Shown here piece by piece: positions 23,688-31,893 of a stretch of DNA of 37,577 bases (the stretch's first letter is position 1; each line of letters begins with the position of its first letter). The notes under the pieces are model-generated. The model made no database searches. It had not been told where the DNA came from and saw nothing but the letters and a program-made list of their open reading frames with translations. The stretch comes from Phycisphaerales bacterium (GTDB taxonomy: Bacteria > Planctomycetota > Phycisphaerae > Phycisphaerales > SM1A02), in NCBI GenBank assembly GCA_013003065.1, contig JABDLI010000378.1, positions 1-37,577 on the forward strand, written 5' to 3'. The translations under genes were made by a program, and so were the position numbers.

Positions 23688-25118
23688 ATGATGAACCGTC
23701 GTCTGCTGTTCATGCTGCTGCTGGTCCCGTGCGTCCTTGCAACCGAAACCGTCCGGGCGGGGGACGCCGGTGGAATCGGCGCGTGCTGCTTCTCGGACGG
23801 CGGGTGTCAAGAGCTTTCGCCCGGGGAGTGCGAGGACGTCGGTGGTGAGTACCAGGGCGACCAGACCTTCTGCGAAGGCGTCGATTGCACGCCGGGCACG
23901 GGTGCGTGCTGCTTCGAGGACGGGACGTGCATCCAGACGACCCCCGGGAGTTGTGCGAAAGGCGGCGGCGAGTACCAGGGCGATCAGGTGACGTGCGGAG
24001 CGGCCCGGTGCCCGCAACCAGTCGGCGCCTGCTGCTTCGTGAACGGCGCGTGTCTCGAGCTGACCGAGCGCGTGTGTCCGACGATCGGCGGCGTCTACCA
24101 AGGCGACTTCACGAGCTGCGACGTGATCCCATGTGTCCCCGTGACCGGCGCCTGCTGCTTTCAAGACGGCTCGTGTTTCGTCGTCACCGAAGACGACTGC
24201 GAGGATCTTGGCGGTTTCTATCGCGGTGACGCGAGCCCGTGTACGGATTGTCCGAAACCGCCGGGCGCGTGCTGTCTCGACGATGACGTGTGCGTGAAGG
24301 CGACGGAATCGGGCTGCGCGAAGAAGGGCGGGATTTTTCGGGGCACGATGACGAGCTGCTTCGACGTCGACTGCGCGCCGGTCGGCGCTTGCTGCTTCGG
24401 CCCGTTCCAGTGTGCCGACCAGTCGCAGGAGAGCTGCATCGCCTCCGGCGGCGTCTACCAGGGCGACCTCACCTCCTGCGTCGGCTTTCGGTGCCCCGAC
24501 GAGGGTGGGGCGTGCTGTTTCGCGGACGGGACGTGCATCCAGACGTCACCCGGGAGCTGCGCGAAGGGCGGCGGCGAATATCAGGGCGACGGCGTGTCGT
24601 GCGACGACGCCGGTTGCGCCGGAGCGTGCTGCTTCTCCGACGGGTTCTGCCTGCCCGTCAACCCGGACGACTGCGTCGAGCTGGGCGGATCGTACCTGGG
24701 CGACGACACGAGCTGCGTTCTCTGTGCCGCCGACACCTGCGTGAGCGCACTCGATCTCTTCGAAGGCGAGACGCGGTTCTCGAACCTCGGTGCAACCCAG
24801 GATGGTCCGGTGCCGTGCGGGCTGATGGGCGCGGACGTCTGGTTCATCTACCACGCCAAGAGGAGCGGCCCCGTCACGATCACCACCTGTGGCGACACGG
24901 ACTTCGACACGGTGATCGCCTGGTGGCCCACGCCCTGTCCGAAACCGGGCACGACACCGCTGGCGTGCAACGACGACTCGGAGTGCGACGGCGTCGAGCC
25001 GCTCGACCTGCAATCCACGATCATCGTGGACGTGGTGGCGGGGGAGTCGTACCTCCTGCAGGTGGGCGGTTTCCTCGACGACCAGGGCACCGGCACCATC
25101 CTGCTCGTCGGGCCGTAG
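23688..25118 (+). CDS. Secreted protein with 8 GACC repeats and C-terminal PPC-like beta domain
   Basis: 476-aa exported protein. The signal peptide (1-24, ending TVRAG) is followed directly by eight six-cysteine GACC repeats (about 27-345), with no N-terminal anchor-type domain. The C-terminal 130 residues lack a dockerin. They form a beta-sandwich-like domain with ATQDGPVPCG, ADVWFIYHAK, TITTCGDTDFDTVIAWW and GESYLLQVGGF, the pattern seen in planctomycete domains related to bacterial pre-peptidase C-terminal (PPC) domains. Two repeats (2 and 7) share CIQTxPGSCAKGGGEYQGD and are recent duplicates. ATG 23688 (or 23691) follows a GGGGGGAG tract at 23674-23681; the frame upstream to 23604 has no leader features. 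Function unknown; extracellular location is expected. It ends 10 bases from the convergent cytochrome gene. Confidence 0.85.
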   Translation: MMNRRLLFMLLLVPCVLATETVRAGDAGGIGACCFSDGGCQELSPGECEDVGGEYQGDQTFCEGVDCTPGTGACCFEDGTCIQTTPGSCAKGGGEYQGDQVTCGAARCPQPVGACCFVNGACLELTERVCPTIGGVYQGDFTSCDVIPCVPVTGACCFQDGSCFVVTEDDCEDLGGFYRGDASPCTDCPKPPGACCLDDDVCVKATESGCAKKGGIFRGTMTSCFDVDCAPVGACCFGPFQCADQSQESCIASGGVYQGDLTSCVGFRCPDEGGACCFADGTCIQTSPGSCAKGGGEYQGDGVSCDDAGCAGACCFSDGFCLPVNPDDCVELGGSYLGDDTSCVLCAADTCVSALDLFEGETRFSNLGATQDGPVPCGLMGADVWFIYHAKRSGPVTITTCGDTDFDTVIAWWPTPCPKPGTTPLACNDDSECDGVEPLDLQSTIIVDVVAGESYLLQVGGFLDDQGTGTILLVGP

Positions 25119-25128
25119 CCCAACGCGA

Positions 25129-27879
25129 TCACTCCTCGGCGGGCGGTCGTGGCTGATCGGGACCCGGAGGCGGCGGCACGGCCGTCTCCGTCACCGGACG
25201 CGCCAGCACCGCGCCGCCGAGGACGGCGGTCACCGCCGGCACGTGGTACTCGTGACACAGCACGCAATCGTGACGGACCGCGGATTCGCCCGCGGTGGAT
25301 CGCGGGGCGTGGCACTCGCGGCAGGTCTCGATCGACGGCAGCATGATGTCCTTGGTGCGTTTGGTCCAGCGAAGCTCCTCGAGCATCGATGGGGGGTCGA
25401 TGGCGTGCGTCCAGTCACGGGCCGGAGCATCCGGGCCGGCCTGGGCGTGGCAATCGAGGCAGGCGACGAATCGGTGCGCGTCGTGGTTGAACGATGCGCG
25501 GGTGAACCAGCGTTCGGGGATCATGGGATCGACGATGTCGACGGGGTCGATCTTCGTGTCGGCATCCGGATCGGAGTGGCACTTGCTGCACCGATTCGCG
25601 GCCTCCTCGCGAAGGTACTCCAGCACGATGGGCATTCGTGCCGAGGGCGTCGAATCGGGCTCGATATTCAACTTGGCCCAGCGGTTGGGTTTCGTCCCGC
25701 CCCGTCTTTTCCTCTCCCCGGCGATGACTTTCAGGCTGCCGGCCAGCTCGAAGGCTTCTGCCGGCAAGAACGTCTTGATCGACGAGCCGTGCGGGAAGCG
25801 GATCGCATGCTCGCCGTCGACCATGTCCTTGGCATCGACGATCGAGGTGAACGGGCGTTCGTGACAATGGCGGCAGTGGAGATCGAACCGGATTGGTTTC
25901 ATGTGCTGGCCGGTCGCGTCCGGCGCGTGGCACGCCGAGCAGCTCAGGCGAAGCTGTCCGTTCTCCAGATGCTTGACCGGAATCTCGTACTCGGGACGCT
26001 CTTCCTTGAGCGTCGTCACCCAATCCGTCAGACGCTTCTGCATCTGTCCCGTCTCGGGGTCCATGTGCTTGCGATGTCCGAAACGAATCGTCGCGACGTC
26101 GATGGCGTCCGCGGCGACCGCGTCGAACTCCGGATGTCCGTCCGCCAGCGCGGTGACGGTGTCCGCCACCGGAATCGCGATCGGCGGATCGATCCTTGGC
26201 AGCGGGTCGCCCGGGACGTGGTCGTCCGTTGAAATTCCGCGATGCACTGCGAGGGCTTCGTGGCACTCCGTGCACGTCGAATCGGGCACCCGGCGGGGTT
26301 GTTCCTCGCGTCCGTGATGCTCGGAATGACAGGAGGTACATCCGCTCGCCATCTGCACGCTGCCCAAACGCTCCTTGAGCATCATCGACTGTCCGGTGTC
26401 GGCGGAGCGGGACGGGTGATGGGCTTCCGCGATGTGGCAGCTCACGCACGCGCTGTCCTTGACGGGCTGGAGGATCCCGCCGGTGCCTTCGGCTTTGACG
26501 TGACAGAAATGGCAATGCACCTTCCGCGGTGGCGCCCGCCACGCCGGCCAGCCGTCCTCGCCGGTCGCCGCCTTCCAGAGCTTGATGCGTCCGTCGCTCG
26601 ATCCCGAGGCGACGCGACGCCCGTCGGGCGCAAACGTCACGGCCCGGACGGGCCCGTCGTGACCGGGGACGCTCAGCCGCTCCTGGCCGCTGCCCGGATC
26701 GATGAGGACGATCGTGCCGTGGTTCGTTCCCGACGCCAGCCGGCTCCCGTCCTGCGCGAACGCCATGGCATGCACGGTCGACCGCACGTGCGAGATCGTC
26801 TGCAGCTCGACCCCCGCCCCGACCTGCCAGACCCGGATGACGCGATCGACCGAGGCCGAAGCCAGACGCTCGCCGTCCTGCGAGAACGCCAGGGCGACGA
26901 CCGCGTGCTCCTGACGCAGCGTGTCGACGAGGTCGCCCGTCTCGGCGTCCCACACCCGGGTGATGCCATCCTCCGCCCCCGCGGCGAGACGTCCGCCGTC
27001 CGGTGAGAACGCGATCGTGGCGACCGCGTCGCCGACGCCGGCGTGTCGCCACTGCTCCTCTCCGTTGGAGGTGTCGATCACGACGATCGCGCCGTCGGCG
27101 GACCCCGAGGCCGCGAGACGCCCGTTCGACGAGATCGCGTTGGCGAGAACGGCGGACCCCGCGACGCGGACGTCACGCAGTCGCCCCCCCCGGGCCGCGT
27201 CCCAGAGAATGATCGAGCCGTCCGTGCCGGCCGAGACCACCCGGTTGCCGTCCGAGGAGAACTGCGCCGCGTCGACGGCCGCCGTGTGGCCGACCAGGGG
27301 GACGATGGAGGCTCCGCCCCGTGCCGCATCCCAGATGCGGAGCGATCCGTCCCGGGCTCCGGCCACGAGACGGCTGCCGTCCGGTGAGAACGCAACGCAG
27401 GCGATCTCGCCGCTGCTTTCGAAACGCAGCAACGCCGCGGGCGCGGCGGTCTCGACGACGGCGTGCGCCGACATGAGCGGCCCGGGCGAGATGAACGGGT
27501 ACCCCCAGTCGCTCTGCAACGCGAGCGCAAGCAGGCCGATGGTCACCGCGACGCACGAGGCCGACAGGCGACCGCGTCGGGCCCGCCAGCTCAGCCGAGG
27601 CTGGCAGAGTGGTTGCTCCGGCCGCGGGCGACAACACGATCCGTCCGGACGCGGGCCGTCTTCACACACGCCCCCGTACAGCTCCGGCCGCGCGCACAGC
27701 CACCGGTCGCCATCCCGACGCGGCTCGCACAACGCCTGTCCGGCCGCGGGACACCGGCCCTTCCCGTCCGGTCCGAGCCGGCAGGGGTTGCCCTCGGCCG
27801 CCCACCCGCACACCCACTTCGGGTTCGGCTGCTCGTACCGGCTCGCCCGGTGACCGAATTGCTGGAGCCGCACCGTCAT
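25129..27879 (-). CDS. WD40-decahaem cytochrome c fusion with Cys-rich N-terminus
   Basis: 916-aa membrane-tethered electron carrier. Residues 20-95 hold nine cysteines (C24, 33, 43, 51, 62, 72, 82, 83, 92) in a G/P-rich segment. One membrane helix follows (about 108-123). Residues about 152-440 contain seven WD40 blades (AFSPDGxRLxAG...W motifs), enough for a closed propeller. The remainder has ten CxxCH haem sites, at residues 456, 478, 514, 536, 647, 669, 764, 807, 853 and 872. With the haems in the periplasm, the Cys-rich part is predicted cytoplasmic. ATG 27879 overlaps the upstream membrane-protein stop (ATGA) and has GGGGGAG upstream. Last gene of a four-gene redox operon; the likely role is to accept electrons from the haem-b subunit. 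The frame open upstream to 28674 is a shadow of the previous gene. Confidence 0.9.
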   Translation of the reverse strand: MTVRLQQFGHRASRYEQPNPKWVCGWAAEGNPCRLGPDGKGRCPAAGQALCEPRRDGDRWLCARPELYGGVCEDGPRPDGSCCRPRPEQPLCQPRLSWRARRGRLSASCVAVTIGLLALALQSDWGYPFISPGPLMSAHAVVETAAPAALLRFESSGEIACVAFSPDGSRLVAGARDGSLRIWDAARGGASIVPLVGHTAAVDAAQFSSDGNRVVSAGTDGSIILWDAARGGRLRDVRVAGSAVLANAISSNGRLAASGSADGAIVVIDTSNGEEQWRHAGVGDAVATIAFSPDGGRLAAGAEDGITRVWDAETGDLVDTLRQEHAVVALAFSQDGERLASASVDRVIRVWQVGAGVELQTISHVRSTVHAMAFAQDGSRLASGTNHGTIVLIDPGSGQERLSVPGHDGPVRAVTFAPDGRRVASGSSDGRIKLWKAATGEDGWPAWRAPPRKVHCHFCHVKAEGTGGILQPVKDSACVSCHIAEAHHPSRSADTGQSMMLKERLGSVQMASGCTSCHSEHHGREEQPRRVPDSTCTECHEALAVHRGISTDDHVPGDPLPRIDPPIAIPVADTVTALADGHPEFDAVAADAIDVATIRFGHRKHMDPETGQMQKRLTDWVTTLKEERPEYEIPVKHLENGQLRLSCSACHAPDATGQHMKPIRFDLHCRHCHERPFTSIVDAKDMVDGEHAIRFPHGSSIKTFLPAEAFELAGSLKVIAGERKRRGGTKPNRWAKLNIEPDSTPSARMPIVLEYLREEAANRCSKCHSDPDADTKIDPVDIVDPMIPERWFTRASFNHDAHRFVACLDCHAQAGPDAPARDWTHAIDPPSMLEELRWTKRTKDIMLPSIETCRECHAPRSTAGESAVRHDCVLCHEYHVPAVTAVLGGAVLARPVTETAVPPPPGPDQPRPPAEE

Positions 27880-28697
27880 GACTCCCCCACGAACGTATGT
27901 GTGATGACGACGTGCACGACCAGCAGCACGAGCATCACGTAGGTCAGCGGAACGTGCACGAACAACCACCCCTTGAGCAACCCTTGCATCGCCACCTGAT
28001 AGTCGAGCCCGTCCTTGGTGTAGATCAGTCCGCGCAGCGTATCGGCGCCGGCGCGTTCGCGTTCGTTGAACGAGCGGTCGAGTGTGTGCAACTCGTCCAG
28101 CAGCCGCTCCCGGGGGCCGGTCGCCTGACAGATGTGGAGGAACAGGTTCCGCGGACCGGCGAAGAACGCGTCCAGTCGCCGCGCGTAGAAATCCATGAGC
28201 ATCGTCGCGTCCGTCTCCTCGACGATCTGGACGACCAGATCCGACGCCTGCGTCAACAGTTGCCGGCGGAAGACGGGGATCCGCTCGAAGATCATCTCCT
28301 CGCCGCGTGATGCCATCCGGGGGGGCAGCGTGCGGGTCAGGAACATGCCGAGGAACCCGGTGCCGACGACAAGCAGGAACAGGACGCCCAGCGTGATCTC
28401 GAACGGTCCCCGGGGCCAGGCGACGTCCACGTGCAACACGAACACGAGCAGCGAGATCGCCCCGACCCACACGTGAAGCTGGAGCCACACGACCGAGCTC
28501 AGAAACGGTGGGTAGGGGAACTTCTTCCGCACGTTGTACGCGGCGAGGAAGACGCAGATTCCCAGCAGCGTCCACCCCGAGAAGTACGCCGCGTCCCGCA
28601 GCGACGGGTAGAGCGAGATGCAGGCGATGGTGACGGCGGCCGCGGCGGAAGCGGTGAGCAGTCCGGCCAGCCATCGGCGTGCGGCGAACGTCTTCAT
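27876..28697 (-). CDS. Dihaem cytochrome-b-like membrane subunit
   Basis: 273-aa integral membrane protein with five hydrophobic helices (about 10-30, 40-55, 71-90, 98-121 and 243-267) and a soluble loop of about 120 residues between the fourth and fifth. Helix 3 has H75 and H89, and helix 5 has H248 and H262. Both pairs are exactly 14 apart, the spacing used to hold two b haems across a membrane in cytochrome b561, formate-dehydrogenase gamma and ferric-reductase-like proteins. It does not closely match one named family that I recognise. The start 28697 overlaps the ferredoxin gene stop by 4 bases (ATGA), and its own stop overlaps the cytochrome gene start the same way, so the three subunits are probably made together. 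Inferred role: moves electrons between cytoplasmic Fe-S and periplasmic c haems. Confidence 0.82.
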   Translation of the reverse strand: MKTFAARRWLAGLLTASAAAAVTIACISLYPSLRDAAYFSGWTLLGICVFLAAYNVRKKFPYPPFLSSVVWLQLHVWVGAISLLVFVLHVDVAWPRGPFEITLGVLFLLVVGTGFLGMFLTRTLPPRMASRGEEMIFERIPVFRRQLLTQASDLVVQIVEETDATMLMDFYARRLDAFFAGPRNLFLHICQATGPRERLLDELHTLDRSFNERERAGADTLRGLIYTKDGLDYQVAMQGLLKGWLFVHVPLTYVMLVLLVVHVVITHTFVGES

Positions 28698-30424
28698 CGA
28701 TTCATGAGCCCCGCCAACCCGTCGAGATCCTGCATGTCCAGCCGGGTCAATGCGTCGTGGGGGCACGCGCGTTGACACGCCGGGCCGCCGTGGTGATCGA
28801 CGCAGAGATCGCACTTCGTCGCTTTCAGAATCGGCCGTCCCGTCTCGCGGGCCACCATCATCTTCTCGTCCTTCTGCTTATCGCGGATCTCGATCATTCG
28901 AATGTTGTCGTACGGACAGCTGTTCGCGCACGCTTCGCACCCGATACACGTCTTCTCGTTGATGACGACGATCCCGGTATCCACGTCGCTGTGGATCGCG
29001 CCGGTCGGGCAGTCGATCATGCACACGGGATCGACGCACTGCATGCAGGCGTTGGCGACCATGAAGTTGTCGAAGATGGGTCCGTGGCGGACGAAGACGG
29101 GGCTGTTCAGGTGTCCCGATGCACAGGCGCGAACGCAGTCATCGCAGCGGGTGCACCGATCCATGTCGATGACCATCGTCGCCGTGCCGTTCATGAACCG
29201 GTGGTCGCCGAGGAACTCCAGCATCTCGTGGTTCACCTTCGACCGCGCGCCGGAGGCGATGAGGCGGGGAAGATCGCCCCCGATCCGTTCCGGCTCCCGT
29301 TCGAGCGTGGCGGCCGCCCGCATGGCGGGCGGCAACACCGGCAGCATGTGCTCCTCGAACGTGCGGGTGGGGATGCGGATGACGTCGACGTATCCAACCG
29401 CGCGAAGCGACGTCGTCAGCGGCACCTGGTCGCCGCTGTCGGCGTTGTGAATCAGCTCCTCCAGACCGTAGCAGTCGCCGCGTCGGCGAAAGGTGAGCGT
29501 CTCCTCCCCGTCTCCGTGCGTGCGGGTGAGCCGGGCGAACCCGCTGAGGATCATGAGCAGGCCGTTGGGGTAGTGGCCCTCCTCGGCGATGACCTGCTCC
29601 TGACGCAGCGGATCGTCGGGATCGCGTTCGTACGCGCGATGCCACTCGAACCGCCCGTACGTCTCGAATCGCGCCGCCTCGATGATGCGGGTGCGGGTCT
29701 CCCGGGTGAGCGTGCTGAACATCGGCGACTCGCCGAGCAGCGTCATCAGCGCGATCCGCAGGTACTTCTCGTCGAGGTGGGCCATGAGGGCGGCGTCGTG
29801 GCGACGCAGATCGCGCACGCCCTGCCAACGAACCTCGAGCAGCTTGGTCGGACCGTACGAGAGCACGGTGCGGGTTCGGCCGCGGCGGGCGAGCGCACTT
29901 TGCTCGCCGAAAAGCCCTTCGCGGATCGGCAGCAGCTCCGCGACCTCGAAGACGTCCGGCATGATCTTGAGCGCGTTGGCCTCGGCCAGGTCGAAGCGGG
30001 CGTGGTAGCCGCGACGCGTGTCGCGGGCGCCGGGGGTCTTCGGATTCGTCAGCGGCTGCAAGAGGGATCGCCACCAGCTCCGCCGGCGTCGCTGGCTGCG
30101 ACCGAGCTTGGTCGGATCCAGTCCACGCTCGACGACCCGCACCTCGCCCTCGATGAAGATGAACAGCGAGTTCCCGTAGTCGCCCTCACGCACGATGACG
30201 TCGCCGTGCTCGAACGTGCGGATCCGGCAGTCGTTGCGGATGATGTCCCGGAGCGCGAGCCGTTTGGGAAACTGCTCGGGGTCCATGTCCTTGAACGGCC
30301 ACATCGACATGACCAGGTCGACGTCGGCGTCGGACATCGGCGGCGCTTCGGCCGCGGCCGGACGCTCCTGGCTGAACGGGATCGACCAGCGTCCGGGTCT
30401 CTCGACGACTTCGAAGTCGGCCAT
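28694..30424 (-). CDS. Double cyclic-nucleotide-binding / four 4Fe-4S cluster protein
   Basis: 576-aa soluble protein, no Tat or Sec signal, so cytoplasmic. The first cNMP-binding fold (about 60-200) is split by an Arg-rich insertion (about 101-165). It keeps FGEQSAL and an arginine in GRTRTV (180-187), so it could bind cAMP or cGMP. The second fold (about 240-355) has YGLEEL and lacks the phosphate-binding arginine, so it may be structural. The C-terminal part is a poly-ferredoxin like DmsB/HybA subunits: C424-427-430-434, C460-463-468-472, C493-496-499-503 and C538-541-550-554, enough for four 4Fe-4S clusters. ATG 30424 is chosen because AAGGGG sits 10 bases upstream; frames further up run into the reductase gene. 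It starts 38 bases after that gene and overlaps the next by 4 bases. Confidence 0.9.
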   Translation of the reverse strand: MADFEVVERPGRWSIPFSQERPAAAEAPPMSDADVDLVMSMWPFKDMDPEQFPKRLALRDIIRNDCRIRTFEHGDVIVREGDYGNSLFIFIEGEVRVVERGLDPTKLGRSQRRRRSWWRSLLQPLTNPKTPGARDTRRGYHARFDLAEANALKIMPDVFEVAELLPIREGLFGEQSALARRGRTRTVLSYGPTKLLEVRWQGVRDLRRHDAALMAHLDEKYLRIALMTLLGESPMFSTLTRETRTRIIEAARFETYGRFEWHRAYERDPDDPLRQEQVIAEEGHYPNGLLMILSGFARLTRTHGDGEETLTFRRRGDCYGLEELIHNADSGDQVPLTTSLRAVGYVDVIRIPTRTFEEHMLPVLPPAMRAAATLEREPERIGGDLPRLIASGARSKVNHEMLEFLGDHRFMNGTATMVIDMDRCTRCDDCVRACASGHLNSPVFVRHGPIFDNFMVANACMQCVDPVCMIDCPTGAIHSDVDTGIVVINEKTCIGCEACANSCPYDNIRMIEIRDKQKDEKMMVARETGRPILKATKCDLCVDHHGGPACQRACPHDALTRLDMQDLDGLAGLMNR

Positions 30425-30462
30425 GCGACGCATTCCCCTTGACGCTGTTTCGCCCGGCGTGA

Positions 30463-31701
30463 TCAGGCGTCCAGCTCGACTGGACCCTTCGGCACGCAGC
30501 AGCACGTGAGACACGCCCCGTCCTCGTACTCCCAGGTCGTGGGTTTCGTGTACTCGACCGCGCCGTCGATGATCGCGCGTTCACACGTGCCGCACGCGCC
30601 GCAGCGGCAGCCGGCCTCGATGTCGATGCCGTTGGCGGCGGCCAGGTGCCAGAGGCTCTCCGCGCTTTCGTTCCAGTTGATCGTCTTGTTCGACTTCTTG
30701 AACGTGATGAGCGGACCCGTGCTCGCGTTCGGGTCGATCGTCGGCGTGCCGGCGGCGGGGCCGAAGTCCTCGAAGTGCAGTCGATCCGTGGGCACGCCCC
30801 ACTCGGCGAGGTCGGCGCAGAGCCCGTCCATCATCGGCTTGGGGCCGCAGAAGAGGAAGTCGTAGTTGTTGGACGGCAGGTGCGTCTTGAGCAGCTCGGC
30901 CGTGACCCGCCCGGGGATGTGACACACGCCGTCGGGGATCTCCTCCGGCGGCACGCGGCTGTAGCAGATCCGCACGTTGATGTTCGGATGCTCGCGTTCG
31001 ATCGTCTCGAGGTGCTCACGCATGGTGAGCTCGGCCGCGTCCCGCACGCCGTAGAAGAACCAGGTCTCCCGCATGCCCGGCGTCTCGCAGATCGCGTTCA
31101 GCATGCTCAAGACCGGGGTCACGCCGATGCCGCCCCCGATCAGGACGACCGGCGTCGGGCGGGAGAGATCGAGGAAGAAGTGACCCGTGGGCGCCCGGAC
31201 GTCGCAGATGCTGCCCTCCTCGAGCTGATCGAGGAAGAAGCTCGACGCGAGGGCCGGCGCCGGCGCGCGTTTGATCGTGACCCGGTAGTGGTCGGGGCGT
31301 GGCGCATCGGAGAGCGAGTAGCACCGCACGATGGGCTTCGGCTCGTCCGGCACGGCGACCGAGAACGTCAAGTACTGTCCCGGCGCGAAGCCCGGGATCG
31401 GTTTGCGGTCATGGGGGGCGAGGTAGAACGAGCAGATCTCTCCCTTCGCGTCCTCCACGCACTTCTTGACGATCTCGAATTTGCGGAAGCCCGACCAGGA
31501 GAGTGACTTCTCCTCGCGGGCCGCGCTCTCGCGTCGCGCGGCCATCACCCGCTCGTGCAGAAGCTCACGCTCGCCCTGACGCCGGCTCACCTCGTGCGTG
31601 TGACGCATCACGAAGTTGAACGTCATCACGAGTGCCTGCACCGCGACGGCACCGACCGCGACGGCTCCGGGAATCCAGAGGTACTCGAGCCACGGCGTCA
31701 T
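30463..31701 (-). CDS. Membrane-anchored FAD/NAD(P)/2Fe-2S oxidoreductase
   Basis: 412-aa reductase. An N-terminal membrane helix (about 8-30) is followed by a charged linker. The FAD-binding barrel (about 75-175) has RCYSLSDAP at 126-134, the NAD(P) domain (about 183-305) has GGGIGVTP at 189-196 and FCGPKPM at 284-290, and a plant-type 2Fe-2S domain lies at the end (C365, C370, C373 and C397 or C400). The order matches NADH oxidoreductases such as the Hcp reductase and dioxygenase reductases, with an added anchor. It should pass two electrons from NAD(P)H to a one-electron carrier on the cytoplasmic face, plausibly the 4Fe-4S subunit encoded next. ATG 31701 has GAGG 7 bases upstream; the longer frame to 31851 crosses the promoter region. 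First gene of the four-gene operon. Confidence 0.9.
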   Translation of the reverse strand: MTPWLEYLWIPGAVAVGAVAVQALVMTFNFVMRHTHEVSRRQGERELLHERVMAARRESAAREEKSLSWSGFRKFEIVKKCVEDAKGEICSFYLAPHDRKPIPGFAPGQYLTFSVAVPDEPKPIVRCYSLSDAPRPDHYRVTIKRAPAPALASSFFLDQLEEGSICDVRAPTGHFFLDLSRPTPVVLIGGGIGVTPVLSMLNAICETPGMRETWFFYGVRDAAELTMREHLETIEREHPNINVRICYSRVPPEEIPDGVCHIPGRVTAELLKTHLPSNNYDFLFCGPKPMMDGLCADLAEWGVPTDRLHFEDFGPAAGTPTIDPNASTGPLITFKKSNKTINWNESAESLWHLAAANGIDIEAGCRCGACGTCERAIIDGAVEYTKPTTWEYEDGACLTCCCVPKGPVELDA

Positions 31702-31801
31702 GAGCTGCCTCGCTGAAGTGCGGGACCGATGACGTTCGCGGCGATCCGCCTGGAGCTTCATGCGATGTGGGCAAGACCCGCCCCACGCGCTCGCCGGCGG
31801 C

Positions 31802-31810
31802 ACTATACCA
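31802..31810 (-). promoter_or_regulatory. Extended -10 promoter for the redox operon
   Basis: On the minus strand this reads TGG-TATAGT, an extended -10 (TGn plus 5 of 6 to consensus). A poor -35, TGCACT (31825-31830), lies 17 bases upstream. The predicted start site is near 31795, about 95 bases before the reductase start. The spacer contains the 6-1-6 inverted repeat at 31812-31824. Confidence 0.5.
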
Positions 31811-31811
31811 C

Positions 31812-31824
31812 CGTTGCCGCAACG
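31812..31824. promoter_or_regulatory. Inverted repeat CGTTGC-C-GCAACG, candidate operator
   Basis: A perfect 6-1-6 inverted repeat located exactly between the -35 and -10 of the minus-strand promoter and just upstream of the plus-strand -35 (31831). It is a good position for a dimeric regulator that controls both divergent cytochrome transcripts. The regulator is unknown and none is encoded nearby. Confidence 0.5.
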
Positions 31825-31830
31825 AGTGCA

Positions 31831-31859
31831 TTGACCGAGGCGGATCCGCATCGTCTAAT
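31831..31859 (+). promoter_or_regulatory. Sigma70-type promoter of the tetrahaem cytochrome gene
   Basis: TTGACC (31831-31836) and TCTAAT (31854-31859) are each 5 of 6 to the housekeeping consensus with an ideal 17-base spacer. Transcription should start near 31866, leaving a leader of about 28 bases that contains AAGGGAG before the start at 31894. The spacer is centred on a perfect 10-bp palindrome, GCGGATCCGC (31840-31849). Confidence 0.7.
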
Positions 31860-31893
31860 GGCGTCGCGGTCAAATCACAAGGGAGACACGTCG

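Noticed and set aside
27880-28674. N-terminal extension of the WD40-cytochrome frame into the upstream gene
   Set aside because: It overlaps the dihaem-b gene completely and is low-complexity. ATG 27879 has a good ribosome-binding site and a 4-base stop/start overlap.
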